Positions 31,522-44,706 of a stretch of 64,000 bases of DNA are shown piece by piece. Made by a program: the position numbers and the translations under genes. Origin of the DNA: Musa acuminata AAA Group (lineage: Eukaryota; Streptophyta; Magnoliopsida; Zingiberales; Musaceae); contig NC_088342.1 in assembly GCF_036884655.1 (NCBI RefSeq), positions 10,597,501 through 10,661,500 of the forward strand. Direction: 5' to 3'. Below the pieces are notes generated by a model. That model was not told where the DNA came from. It saw only the letters and a list, made by a program, of their open reading frames with translations, and made no database searches. Positions within the stretch are counted from its first letter, which is position 1. Each line of letters begins with the position of its first letter.

Positions 31522-33930
31522 TCATATTATAATATAGGAATCAAAAGGATCCCTTATTGTTTTCACAAATTATGAAAAGTGATAATTCTGAAAAATAGTA
31601 TGATGCAATAAAAAAAAAGTTAAAATCGATAGATTAGAATGATGTTTGAGAATTCATCGAATTGTCTAATAATTATAAAAGAATTGTGAGTCTTTAAGAT
31701 AAAACATAACTCAAAAGTGAAACATTGAATATATAGAGTCGGATTTATGGCTAAGGTTTTACTCAGTTTATCTAATGGACTCGTTAGGAATCATTATTAC
31801 ATTAGTGACATATTATGCTTTTGAGTTATAGATGTAAAGTTAATTTTTTTGAAAGAAATCTAGATAAGAAAATTTATATGGATTTACCAAAATAATTTAC
31901 AGAGAAAAAAATATAAAATTTGGTATGTAAATTTAGAAAATTTATTTATAATCATAGTATATAAAGTTTCATGATACCATTAGCTTCTTCATATTTAAAA
32001 AAAATACTGATGACCATACTTTATATATGAAGATTATTGTGAGCAAACTTGTTATATTGGTCATGTATGTAAATGATATTTTGTTTATTAATTGTGATAT
32101 TTATTTATAACACGAAACAAATAAATTTCTTATCAAAAATTTTAAGATGATTGATATAATTGAGAAAACTTATCTTATTGACATAAAGATATTTAAAGAT
32201 ATCTTAATACTTATTAAGATGGTATTATAAATAATTTATTAATTGAGTCTTGAAGAGATTTAATATGTAGTTTTGTTTAGCAAATGACATATGTGTAATA
32301 TTCAATCAAAACCATTGTTTTCTAAAATTAACTTAGAAAAGAATCAAATAGAGTAATAAATAAAAGAAAATATTACTTATGCATACACAATTGGAATCTA
32401 TTATATACTAAAGTCTATCTCAAATCATATATCAGTTTTGTAGTTGGAATACTATGTAAATATTAGAGTTAAACATGATATGAAATATTGAAAAGTTATA
32501 AAGAAAGTAATAAGAAATCTACGAGGGACGAAAGACTATATGCTTATGTGAAATCAAATTAACTTAAAATACTTATATTTTCATATACTAATTTTATAAA
32601 TTACCTCGATAGCAAGAAGTTCACTTCCTAAATAATATAACATAAATTAGAAGGGCAATTTGCAAGAATAATATAATATAAATTATATTATCAATTGTAA
32701 AAGCTGACTTCATGACATGCTTTCAGGTCATTAGTTAAGCTTTATAACTATGAAATTTCATCTGAAAACTTGGTGTGGTTATACTCGATTACCAAGTCAT
32801 TAAAGATATTTTGTGATATACCACAATAAATTTTTTTCTCTAAGAATGACAAGTACTATAGAAGTTCTAAACATGTTGAAATAAAATACTCAGTGGTCAA
32901 AAAATGAGTACAATAACAACTAGTGTGAATTAAGAATATGAGTTCCACTATATTGATTATCGATCCATTTATTTTGATCTTACTACCTAAAGTATTTTAA
33001 AAAATAATCTTATAATTTAGTTTGTAGGTAAATTATAAAAAATTTAGTGATGCATATTTAAGTGAACATTATAATTCATATTTTTGTTTACATAATTAAA
33101 ATTATTTATTTTTACTATCTTATTAACATTTATATATGTATATATTTTGGTTAAATATGAATAATAGGATTGTCTTAATAAGATAAATTGTAAAGATAAT
33201 TATAGACTATTATAGGAAAGACAAACAATGTTGTAGTATAAGAGAGTATAATATTAATGACATAGAACCACTATAACTCATATTAGTAAATAGATTTAAT
33301 GAAGTATTATTGTATCTTTTGGACTTATTGACTTATTTTAAAAATTCATGACTATGTATAAAATACTTTTTATAATTTTTAGAATTTAATTATGTAAAAT
33401 TATTTTAAAATAAAATTTTATTTTATTTTATTTATTTTAATTTTAAATTTTATTATAGCTTACCAATTAATGGGCTAAATGAAAGAATTTAGATTATACG
33501 ATTTTATCTAATTAGATAAAATATATTATAGATCTGATTGAATTATGATTACAATCATCATTAGAAAGTTCAATTATAGTAAGATTCCTTAGGATATCGC
33601 CTTAATGGAAGGAACTCGCGTAATTACATCATAGACCCTTTATTTTTACCTATAAATAGATAGGATCTCCTAGGGACTAAACATCAGAAATTGAGAGTAT
33701 AAATTTATTCTCAATCTCCAAGATCTATTCTCAATCTCCCTAAGTTTCTATTCCATTGTAGTAATCCTGAGAAACACATAAGAAGAAAGGAGATCATGTG
33801 TTTATAATCAGATAAATATGTTTTTGAATGACATTGAATGGTAGGCACATCTTGACCTTAATATATTTTTTAATTAATTTTTTTTATATAATAATAATAT
33901 AATTATAAATTTTATGCTTATATTCTTTGC
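30265..33930 (+). mobile_element. Very AT-rich, heavily decayed copia relic
   Basis: Unit A lacks this block. Its plus strand keeps eroded copia landmarks in order: an integrase C-terminal stretch (31301 on, NSKGYKFYCPSYNIRIVE), a DVK-FL-EI piece of reverse transcriptase near 31835, a YVNDILF version of YVDD near 32065, and RNase H remnants near 32770-32900 (FFSKNDKYY, SKHVEIKYSVVK). Stops are everywhere. The strong AT bias fits long-term cytosine methylation and deamination. Exact ends and LTRs could not be fixed; a (TA)n run lies at 31482-31517. Confidence 0.7.
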
Positions 33931-34796
33931 TTATCTATCCCTTTGTTTGAGATCTAATATTTAGAGGTGTGACCCTCACCTTTGTAGACACCTTTCCATA
34001 GATCTTGATTCAGCGGAGGCAATGCATCCTTTTATTCCATAAAATGATTATATAACAAGTTATATCTTACTCAGAACTGTCTTATAAACCTTAGATCAAT
34101 GTGAAATGGTGTAAATCTGTAGAAAATGTAACTACTGGTCTAACCTCAATCGTCCATGTTTACACTCCTACCCGAATGCTTTAATCATCCAAGCTAGTGG
34201 ACTTTGGCACCTCCGTAAACCTTAAACATACAAAAGGGTAACTCTCTGTTTCTCAAAACCATCCATTATTTCATATATATTCGATTTAGAAGTATAGAGA
34301 AAGATTCAGACACCTAAGTTCAGTCTTCACGTAGACATCAACTGAATGAATTATAGAATGTGAGTGCGTCATCTACTGACATTAACTTGAACGGAAACAT
34401 TTTGAATTAATAATTTAATAACATCGGTTATTACTATCATCTTATAGCAATCCACAGTGTTTTAGGTTGCCTGTCTTGGATCCATCTGAACTCTGCACTC
34501 AACTCGAAGTGTATGATTGTAAGATTAGAGCGGCTTTAATTGCTGTGCCATCACTGCTACATCGTTGATTTAGCAGCAGGAATCTCGATCTTGAAATCCA
34601 AGCAAACAAACAAAGAACTGTAATGTCCTCCTCGTTTCCCACTCGAAGAAGGTGGTGAAAAGATGCATAAACACACGATGGGTATATATATGCGGTCTTC
34701 CTCACAGAAACAAACAACCACGGGTCTCTGCGTCATCTCCAGCAAGATGGTCTGTCTGTTCAACACAGTCACGTCGCCTCCCCCTGCTTTCCTATT

Positions 34797-34826
34797 CCTC
34801 CTCCTCCTCCTCCTCCTCCTCCTCCT
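34797..34826. repeat. (CCT)n microsatellite upstream of NPF copy B
   Basis: About ten CCT/CTC units at the place where unit A has TTC runs. Confidence 0.85.
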
Positions 34827-35169
34827 CCATTGAAATAACACATATCGAACACAAGACCAGCTTACCTTTTTCTCCTCCATTGAAAGGTCACATACCGAAC
34901 ACAAGGACGACATCTCACACTAATAGACTGTTGGGTGTTCTGATTTCTGCATAGTCGATAGAAATGTGGACATAAATGAAATTTGGAGGTTTGTGGAAAG
35001 AGGATGGCATCCAGCACACCGATGGCTCGGTTTCCAATGGTTTTATCCTTGAAGAACATCAACGTGGAAAAGCAAGAAGAAAGAAGAAGAAGATGGTTGG
35101 CACCCATTCTGGACCGATTAAGATATAAGACATTCTTTACATGCTTTCAGGAGTCAAAAGATTCTCACA

Positions 35170-35170
<1 letters not shown>

Positions 35171-35203
<33 letters not shown>
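35171..35203. repeat. (GA)n microsatellite upstream of NPF copy B
   Basis: A GA run about 700 bp before the NPF-B start. At the same place unit A has only AGAGAGAGG (near 19987). Confidence 0.85.
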
Positions 35204-35205
<2 letters not shown>

Positions 35206-35895
35206 AGAAGCCCCAATAAGACAAGTCCCAAGTGACCACACCTCTTCCCTCCAATGATAATCTCTATTTGATTTCTTATGTGGGAGTCTAAATCACTGCT
35301 CATAAGAGAGTGTATATAGTTGGAGTTAGGAATGCCTCGTCGTAAGCATTCCATGCATTCAACACTAATCATACGAGAGACTTCGAGCACGTTGATTGTA
35401 TGTGACATTCTCGTAGTGTCATTCCTAAAAATATTATTAGAAGATAAAGAGATTAAAAAAATTAAGAGAATAATTTTACATTGATAAATATCAGCTTAAG
35501 TTCTTAAATTAAATTAATATTTAACTTGATATATATATATTAATGTTGATTAATTTAATTCATTCATCATTCATGCATTTGTAAGAAAGATTTTCCTCTC
35601 CTACATGTTTAGATTCTGCAACCTACAAGTTAGATAAATACTTCGTGCAGGGGGTTGGATCCCACTTTCTCCCTTTCTCCATCTTAACGGTGTTCATGCT
35701 CGCTGGTACTGGTTATACTTACTAGTAGACTGCTTTGAACGGTACTCCGTTTTTGTGTGGTCGATCTAGGCCGTCTCTCTCTCCACACTGTGCAGGCTCA
35801 CGAACGATGTAGAGCTTGTATTCACTATATCTGATTCTCGGTCTCTTCTACACTGTGTAGTTCATCAGAAGAGAGAGGAGAAGGGAACGCGAAGC

Positions 35896-38669
35896 ATGAC
35901 GACGTCGACGCCGGAGGAACCACAGAATGGGGAAGCAGCGAAGCCTGTGATCAACTACAGAGGGTGGAAAGCCATGCCATACGTGATAGGTACGTGGAAC
36001 ACATGCTCTCCCTCCACCTTCGCCCACGCACCACTTGACATCTCACGAGAAGGAGAATTCTGGGCAGGAAACGAGGCGTTTGAGAAGCTGGGGACGTTCG
36101 GCACCTCCGCCAACCTCTTGGTCTACCTCACCACCGTCTTCCACATGAAGAGCGTCGCGTCGGCCACCCTCGTCACCGTGTTCAACGGCACCACCAACCT
36201 CGCCCCCCTCCTCGGGGCCTTCCTCGCCGACACCTATCTCGGCCGCTACGCCACACTGGGGGCCGCTTCGATTGCTTCTCTCTTGGTATGCTACCACCTT
36301 GAAGTGCGGCCATTCTCTCTCACTAGCTCTTCTCGTCTTCTTCGTATGTGTTTGATGAAATGCCAACCAAATAAAACTCCCAGAGAGTAAGCTGAAGATG
36401 AACTTGCGTTCTGATAGTCTACTGACACACATTAGAGAAAGAAAAGGAGAGAAACATTTAGAAATAGACTATGTACTGACAAAAAGGGAACAAAAAGTAA
36501 AAATAAATGAGATCAAAATTGAAGCCACCACCAGATATTAGATTAAAAAAAAAAAAACATGAAACAGCTATTTTATCAAACACTTGAAGAGACACACCAC
36601 CGAGAGTAGCAAGAAATTTGCTGGCCTTTTTGTTTACATGCAAGAGGTAACAAGTCATATGTGAGCTTTGATATGATATAAAATGACAGGGCCCAATATA
36701 CTAACGCATGATAAATATGATGTAAGCCTTCGTGACAAAAAGTACACAGAGAGACATATCAGCACATGCTAGCCATTATTGAAAGCCAGTAAAGCTGTTC
36801 CAGGGACAGTCTGGCTTGTGGATCGATATACTCCAATTATTGATAGTAAGCTTATCATATTGCTGTCTTCTAATCCTATGTGTCCATGATGATTGATGAC
36901 GTTGAAGGGCATGCTCATTCTCACACTCACGGCTGCCGTCTCCAAGCTTCACCCTCCTCCCTGCAGCAGTCATGGCGACGCATGCCACGGCGCGAACCCA
37001 ACTCAGCTGGCCGTCCTCTTCGCCAGCTACGTCTTCATGGTCATCGGAGCCGGCGGCATACGCCCCTGCAACCTGGCGTTCGGCGCCGACCAGTTCGACC
37101 CCACCACCGAGGCGGGGAAGCGAGGCATCGCTAGCTTCTTCAACTGGTACTACATGACCTTCACCTTCGCCATGATGGCCTCCTCCACCCTCGTCATCTA
37201 CGTGCAGAGCAACGTGAGCTGGTCGCTGGGGCTGGCCATTCCCACGGCGTTCATGTTCATCTCCTGCGTGCTCTTCTTCGTCGGGACCAAGATCTACGTG
37301 AAGGTTCGGCCGGAGGGCAGCCCGTTCACCAGAATCGCCCAGGTGCCGGTGGCGGCGTTCAGGAAGCGAGCGCTGAAGCTACCTGATGACCTCAAGGGCT
37401 CTCTTTTTGACCCTCCACATCTCAGTTCTTTGATCTCCAAGCTGCCGCACACCGACCAGTTCAGGTACTTGGGAGCACAAGAAGTGAGATTTCAACTCAG
37501 AAGAACACACCAAACCTATATTTTGATGGCATAAGATGATATAATAAATTAGTGGAACAATTTAATTAACCTCAATCCATTTGTAACACTTCCTTCGAAG
37601 TTGATAACATCCAAACTATTGCAGTCCAAAGCTACTACAATTTGCTTCATGAGGTTTATTATAAAACTATCACTAATTTTACTATATTCTAAGAAAATAA
37701 AGTTATCAACTTGATATGTTTAACTATCACTACTAGACGTGATTTTTTTTTTTTTTTTTTGATTACAATTGCAGTTTTCTTGACAAAGCTGCGATCATAA
37801 CCCCCATGGACGATATCAAACCGGATGGCTCAGCTTCAGATGGATGGAGATTATGTAGCTTACAGCAAGTGGAACAGATGAAATGTTTAGTAAGAATCAT
37901 CCCTGTTTGGTCTTCATGTATCATCTTCGAGGTTACCTTCGTTCTGACATGGACTTACGTCGTCTTCCAAGCCCTTCAATCCGATAGACATCTCGGGCAC
38001 AGTAACTTCGAGATTCCTGCTGCAACTTTTACTGTGTTCACCATGGCGGCCATGACCATTTGGTTGCTTGTTTACGACCGTTTCGTCGTCCCATTGCTTC
38101 AGAGGGTTACTGGAAAGGAAGGTGGCATCACGCTGCTTCAAAGGATGGGGACTGGCATTGCTCTTTCGGTCGTGATGATGATTGTCGGTGGCTTGGTAGA
38201 GGAACGGCGAAGGAGTTATGCGCTTCACAAGCCGACACTGGGGACTGCATCCAATGGCGGTGCCATTTCATCAATGTCCAGCCTCTGGTTGATCCCTCAG
38301 CTCGTTATTGCTGGTCTTTCGGATGCTTTCAACCTCGTCGGCCAAGTTGAGTTCTACTACAAGCAATTTCCCGAAAACATGAGGAGCATGGCAGGGGGTC
38401 TGCTCTTCCTGGGTTTTGCATGTTCCAACTATCTGGGTAGCTTGATAATAACTATAGTCCATCGAATAACTGGTGGACATCAGAAGAGCAATTGGTTAGC
38501 AGAAGATCTTAACCAGGGTCGACTAGATCTTCTCTACTTCTCGATCGCATCATTATCTGCCGTTAATTTTGTCTTCTTCATTGTATGTGCAAAGTGGTAC
38601 AGATACAAAACCTCAGACAAAGACCATGAGATTGCTCTGCAAACAATGGAAATCAGAAGTTCTGTATGA
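35896..38669 (+). CDS. NRT1/PTR family (NPF) transporter, copy B
   Basis: Four exons: 35896-35989, 36068-36285, 36908-37464, 37775-38669, again 587 aa. All junctions and phases match copy A. By my reading 19 residues differ (about 97% identity): seven in exon 2 (for example S/N and T/A in the FNGTTSLTP segment), four in exon 3 (SPITSIAQVL against SPFTRIAQVP) and eight in exon 4 (for example RFVVRLL against RFVVPLL). No stop or frameshift is seen, so both copies may work. Proximal promoters differ: the 40-60 bp before the shared GACTGCTTTGAACGG block is unrelated to copy A. Substrate unknown; NPF2-like by wording. Confidence 0.93.
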
Positions 38670-39026
38670 GCAAGCATCTGATACACTGGATCTTTACAGT
38701 GCACAAGAAGAAAGAACAAGGACATGGAATCAGGTTTCATCAGAAGAGAAGTAACAGTTCTGTTAGTCATACCTTTTCCTATGTACTGTTGATTCCTCTT
38801 TTTTCTTTTTATTACTATTTGAAGCTGCAAAACTTTTATAAGGGCAGAATGCTGTTCATAGTGGATGCACAAACAATGGTTCACCCTCTCTACATGTTAT
38901 ATCTGCAAATATCAGATAATTTCCATTGTGAAACTTTTTGTGCTCATTGATGTCTATTTTGAACTCAACAGATGAGCTTGATAAACCTTACATGCTGCAA
39001 GAAATAGGCATATTTATATTGTTGTG

Positions 39027-39675
39027 TGTTGGTGAACCTTTACGCCATGATCGAGATGTCAGCACGGCTCGGTCCAATCCCGGATGTGCAAGGTAGTCCA
39101 CACGAAAGCTTAAGTGGAAGAAGTGGTCATCGGGTCGGGTTGAGCCATGGGCCTCGTCGCCTGCTTTTTTCGTCGTCGAGTTCTTGCCCTCAGCTCGAGG
39201 TCGGGAGGGGGATTTCCTGAATCGACCTCTCCGAAGTTTAAGTTAGGATGGAGTGGAATAACAGAGAGTTGAGTATTCAATCCCCCTAGTGTTGGTCAGG
39301 TGGTGGGTTTTTATACCTACACACGGGGGTCGATCGTATCTCGTTTGTTAATGACCACTGACCCCTTAAGTGGCCAGCCCATGCCTTTCGTGCGGATGTT
39401 GGTCGACCTGCACGGATCGACGTCGAGCGACACCGTCCCAAGCATTCCAGGGTGGCTCTGTACCCGACGACGTCGTTCCGAACCTTTCGGGACAGCTTCG
39501 TACTTGACGATGCCACTTGCACAGCCTTGTACAGCCCGGGAGGATGGTTGTGTTGTCTAAGTCCGATGTGTTGCACCGATGTGGTCCACCACATCAGCTT
39601 TGAAGTTCCATGTTGGTGCTATCGTGGCCGTGGAATGCTGCCAAAGACCTTGCGACACCAAATTGTGCCCTATCA
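39027..39675. mobile_element. Solo LTR (649 bp)
   Basis: It starts TGTTGGTGAACC and ends CCCTATCA. It is flanked by TTGTG (39022-39026) and CTGTG (39676-39680). Unit A has the uninterrupted site with one GCTGTGCC, so the original 5-bp duplication was CTGTG and the left copy has mutated. It is GC-rich against its surroundings and has no internal genes. A solo LTR forms by recombination between the two LTRs of a complete element. Clade unknown. Confidence 0.85.
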
Positions 39676-40439
39676 CTGTGCTAGTTTCCCCATTTTGGCT
39701 TCTAAGACTGAAAGATCTCCACAAGGTTGAGTTAGGTCATGCAGATGCCTGCAGTATATCAAAGATAAGGCTGTGTAAATCTTAATTGATGTCAGTCTAG
39801 CATGCCTTCAATTGGTTTTCAGCTCAAATTATGACATAAAAATAAGCACCCATCATATATGCAAGTAAGATGAGCATCCTATCCACTAGGATTTGTAAGC
39901 TTAAATGGTGGGACCTATGTAAATAAGGCCCACACCTCATCCTGACAATTTTATAGGCGATTTGATCCATCAATATAGCATGGTCCACAGTCCAGAAAAG
40001 TGAGAACAATACTATTTGTGCCTTTCGACTGCCCTCTTAAAATCGCTTATAACAAAGAACAGGTGCTAAGTGATATCTAAAATCTGCAATGAGTTACCGA
40101 TCAGTAACAGATCAAGATTCGCTTTCTGGTCTCTATTAATATGAATGATAATAATTTTATTGAGACCTTCGGTCTAGTGGTTAACCTAACAGTAATTCAA
40201 CTCATTATGAGTATGGTTATTACTCTTGATATGTACGTTAACTAAATGTTAACAATGATTTTTTCATAAGATTTTAATTGAAATTGACTTTATGCAACAA
40301 TCGTCATTTACCTTTAATATTCAAATCATATTTATAAACTATGAAAAATTATTTATAAACCTTGCTAATCTTCAAAAGCCTAATATATTGAACTTGACTC
40401 ATTTTTGTTGTTAGTCGGCTTCGTTAACTTCAAATCCGA

Positions 40440-41480
40440 CAGCTCTTTATTCCTATGACAATAAAAAAGATGTACTATATATCTACTAGTTTATGCGAAT
40501 GACATGCAATAATTCTATAGAGATTAATCAACTCCTTAAACAATTAACAGATCAATTCTCCATCAAAAATTTATAAACCTTAAGTTATTTTCTAGAAGTG
40601 GAAGCGACGTTCATCGGACTTTTCTTTATCTCAAACGAAGTATATTCGAGATCTATTATTAAAAACAAATATGTAAAATACTAAAGAAGTTACTTTCTCA
40701 CTCTCATCCACTCGATCACTCATATAATACTAATAAGTACTTGGTTTCTTGTAATATTTATCTCTTACATATTTAGATATTTTATTTGCAACCACCAAAT
40801 TATCATGATTCATGCATTAGCCCTCCACTATGTATTGACTAGCACTAAAATGTATCATATGATATCTTAAAGGAACTCTCAATCATGAACTTATTCATCG
40901 TAAACACTCATCCCTTCATCTCAATGTCTTCGTCAATGCCGATTGGACAGGTAATACTAATGATTATTCATCTATATCAACTTAATTTCTTCCTTAGAGC
41001 AAACTTGATTAGTTGGAGTTCTAAAAAGCAGAACACAATCGTAAGATCCATCACTAAAGTTGAATACCGAACCATCACCACCACCGCTACAAAACTCAAT
41101 TAGGTCATGAATCTACTATATGAACTTGGTATCACCTCCCAATCCACTCCAATAATATACTGTGATAACGCCGATGTCACCTACCTATGCTCTAACTCGA
41201 TGTTTTACCCTCGTATGAAACATATTGTCGTCAACTTCCACTTTGTCAAAGATCAAATTGTCAAACATCAACTACCAGTTTCTCATATCCATACTTCTAA
41301 TAAATTAGTTGATTCTCTCCTAAAGACATTCATATTTCAATTACATCGTTTCAAAATTGACATCCTTGATGGAAGTTCAATCTTATGGGAGGGCATGATA
41401 GAGGATCATAATATAAACAAATATGGAATAACAACTTTCCATTTCTTATATGTTTTAATCCTCAACCAATATATAATTTG
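40440..41480 (+). mobile_element. Decayed copia pol 3' end (reverse transcriptase to RNase H)
   Basis: The plus strand keeps a YANDMQ form of the YVDD catalytic site near 40490, then the RNase H approach (LISWSSKKQNTIVRSITKVEYRT, 40995-41090). The C-terminal frame at 41107-41481 has TPIIYCDNADVTYLCSN, RMKHIVVNFHFVKDQIV and SNKLVDSLLK. Stops and frameshifts split the pieces. Wording differs from the element at 24575-29885, so it is another copia lineage. LTRs were not found. Confidence 0.75.
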
Positions 41481-42024
41481 ATGATCAATTAAATATATGA
41501 TTAAGGAAAATCTCTCCCTCAAAATCAGTATAAATATATATTATTTCACCGAATGAAACCATCTCTTTGATAGTAAATTCTTCACCTTCCGTCTAGTTGA
41601 TGTATGAGAAAAAATAAAGGGAAAAAAACTAACCAATTTGAAATCACTTCCATATATTTGGCCAATAATCATAAGTTGGTTAGAAAAAGATCAAGTCAAG
41701 TTTTTATTTAATTATTATAAATCATTTATTATCTTCGGATTCTATATTGATAGGAGTCTCGTTCACTATATACGATATTTTTTTTATAAATCATCTGCCA
41801 AAAGTCATCACTAAGTTCACTAACTCGTAATTTTTTTTTATTTGATCTATTTAGTTATAGAGAAGATATATATAATGCATCGTCCTTTTTACATGGTCAA
41901 TTCGTACATATTTTTCGTACCTAAATTTTATGCAATTATACATTGAAGATTGCAACTGTATTTTGAAACATATTGTAGTACAGTGATTACCTTCTAGATC
42001 TATCAAGGTGATAGATGCACGCAG

Positions 42025-42890
42025 GGAATGGTGATCCTGACGCTGACGGCCGCAGTCCTCCGATGTGTAGACAAGTGGAACTAGGCACTCGGTGTTTGGG
42101 CCTCTTCCATTCTATTCTCAGTGGGTGGGCGCTATTCCTCTGCCTCGCCTCCTTTGTCTCGGCTCCACCAGTGTTCACCCCTTCGTAGTCTTCGGCATCG
42201 ACCGATTTGACTGCACCATAAAGCAGGAGTAGTGTGGCCACGGCAGCTTCTTTAGCTGGTACAACTACACCACTGCAGCATGGTCACGGCCTTCACGATT
42301 ATGGTCTAAATACAAGAAAGCTTCAGCTGGGCTTGTCAGTTTGGCATCCCGGTGGCCGGATGCTCCTCCCATCATCTTTGTGCTGCCCAAGAACAGCGTG
42401 TTCTCAGGTGTTGTGCAGGACCTTGTGGCTGTGTTCAGGAAGAGAACATTCTCACTGCGGCGCCACAAGACAAGGTGGAAAAGACTGGTTGCATTACAAC
42501 AAAATATCCAGGAAGAATACATTAGTGATATAGCTTCCCTTCACACTTCAAGTAAAAATCTGTCAGCTTTGAGATCCCTTCTGTAGCTGATCTTGTCATC
42601 GGATGAAACCGAGTATTAATTCGTACTTATCACTAGGTTCTTGAACAAAGCTTTCTATAACGTGAAAGGGAGATTAAGGAAGGCGGCTCACCTGTAGATT
42701 CCTGGAGATTATGCAGCGAGCAGCGGTGGGAATAAATTTGTGCGCTTTCCTCATCATTGTCATACGAAGGAGCACCGGCAATCTGGATGATAACATTAAC
42801 ATTGGCAGGGTAGAATACTAGTACTACCTGAGAGCCATGTTGGGCTTGAGCAATCTGCTATATTTCCGGGTTTGTGGTCACTCCAGAGTG
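42025..42890 (+). pseudogene. NPF transporter pseudogene (third copy)
   Basis: After an acceptor-like GCACGCAG the text GMVILTLTAAVL matches the exon 3 start of the NPF genes. Eroded pieces follow in order: FGIDRFD, GSFFSWYNYT, FVLPKNSVFSGVVQDLVAVFRKR, and RFLNKAF near 42640. The sequence then jumps straight to the C-terminal region (IIVIRRSTG, DDNINIGRVEY, LLYFRVCGH), so most of exon 4 is deleted. Stops and frameshifts are frequent, and exons 1-2 are absent. It looks more diverged than copies A and B are from each other. Confidence 0.85.
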
Positions 42891-44450
42891 AAAGAAAGAA
42901 GAGAGGCATGACCCCATGAAGTATCTCCAGGAGCAGAGCTGCAAATAAAAGTGTTATAATCAGAAGCCTACTGAAGGCTTCGACATTGTAAAGACCAAAG
43001 GGCAGACATTGTGCCAGAATCCATGACACTAAGATTATAATGCTAAAGCTTTCTAGTTCTTTGTGCCTAAGCACGTTGAAACCTTTCGATGATAATTTCA
43101 ACTAGCAGTAAAAGGTGTTCCTTAGTTTCCTAGCTATCTGAAGTGAAGATTTTCTCTATCCTCTGTTGCAACAGCAGAAAATTTCCCTTCCTCCCTCATG
43201 AAGGTTCGCACACGATTGAGAATGGTGCAAACACAGGAGGAACAACAAAAGATCCTATCGATAAGGATCCCAACGAGGACGTTCTTAAAGCACATTCTGG
43301 GAAATGCCAAACCAGATGTAGTCGCTGGTTACACTTAAATGCTCGAGTGTGATGCACCATAAACAATCATCATATTCCGAAATCATCTAGAGGTCTCAAT
43401 ATAAATTGAACCAAGTGAGATTTATTAAGAACAACGATCTATTTAGGCATTTTCACATAAACTTGAAAGGCAGCGCATAACAAGCATTATAGCAATGTAG
43501 GCTGAGAAGACGATGCAAATTATTGCAAGGTGATACCTTTATCCAGATGAACAGTACTCTGAGTCGAGTTTAAGAAGAAATATATAAGCGACGCGATACT
43601 CTCTGTGACTAAACAGAGAAGGAACGAGAGATTCCACATCGGAAATGGAAACCGGTGCCGCCCACCGCCCCACCGCCCTAGCAAGCAAGAAACAAGGCCC
43701 TCAATGAGGAGTCCGCAAGACCATGCTCAAGTAGAAGAGAGTTCCATGGTCACCTTGTTCACCACAGCCTTGGGTCTCAAACGATGCTTCCCGTTAGCGA
43801 AGCAGCGATTACCGGAGACGCCCGATTCGCCGGGTATCCGCCTCTCACGGTTCGCACGTGCGGGCAGAAGCATCCAAAGCCCCCGGAAACCGTGCATCCG
43901 GCCGATGGATGTCGTCCTTCCTAATTGTAGACGACGGTATGGACGAGTCAGCCCTGGAACAGTTCATGGGTGATCTCACCAGTTCCAGCCATGCGGGTCC
44001 CGCACGCATTTGCGTGACACCGGGGATCATTCCAGGGCTGATTCATCACTCCCGACATTAATATCCGCCCCCCCTCTCTCTCTCTCTCTCTATAAATATC
44101 GAGTAAATATCAAGAAATTATTTTGAAATTTCACCGTACAGTAATTACTTTCTTCTCATTTATTATCAGACATCCGTGCGATAAATTCAGCTTAAATATT
44201 ATTAATCATCGTATTAATAAATTTAAAAAAGTACACCTTATTACTTTCATCAATTATTTTATGTACCATTTTTTAAAAAAATTTAAGGAATATTATTATA
44301 AATTCGAGTATTGACAGCTTCGGGCTACCGGTCAACTAATAAAAATAACTACAGGTTCTTAAGATTTGCAGGAATATTAGCGACAAATTTAGATTTAGAG
44401 AGATAAATCTAATAAATTAATTATTTCAGAGGGATTTATATATGTAATTT
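42891..44450. other. Non-genic stretch with a GC-rich island
   Basis: 43600-44060 is GC-rich and keeps several frames open (for example 43605-43973, 122 aa), but no domain is recognised and both strands are equally open. A 10-bp inverted repeat, AGCCCTGGAA/TTCCAGGGCT, spans about 43961-44040. A short (CT)n run lies at about 44071-44091. The rest is AT-rich and featureless. Confidence 0.4.
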
Positions 44451-44453
44451 TGT

Positions 44454-44454
<1 letters not shown>

Positions 44455-44484
<30 letters not shown>

Positions 44485-44669
44485 ATTTGAATCGAAATCC
44501 TCCGCCCCGCACGATTCTCGACGCCCTGTTCCCTGTGGACCCTCCTTGCCTGCCCCCTCTCTCTCTCTCTCTCTCTCTCAGGCTTATTATTTCTCATCAT
44601 TAAGAGAAGCTCGCACGCCCAATTAATACTCTACCCTTCACCGCACCCTCCCCATCCACAATCTCTCTG

Positions 44670-44706
<37 letters not shown>

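Larger units (their letters stand above)
24335..41830. repeat. Segmental duplication unit B with insertions (holds NPF copy B)
   Basis: It begins with the same sequence as unit A (GTGCCAGAC, then GAATATGAGCACAACCCACA). Compared with unit A it has gained the copia element at 24575-29885, an AT-rich relic at about 30265-33930 and a solo LTR at 39027-39675. It has lost about 540 bp near 29905. A decayed copia stretch follows at about 39900-41790. A TCATCTGC-AAAAGTCATCACTAAGTT block near 41790 matches one near 24285 in the join between units, so the array probably continues into the NPF pseudogene. Confidence 0.8.

Noticed and set aside
40160..40190. A tRNA-like phrase (GGTCTAGTGGTTAA).
   Set aside because: No acceptor stem, anticodon arm or T-arm can be folded around it.
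43605..43973. A 122-aa plus-strand ORF in a GC-rich island.
   Set aside because: Both strands are open, no domain is recognised, and there is no splice or promoter context.
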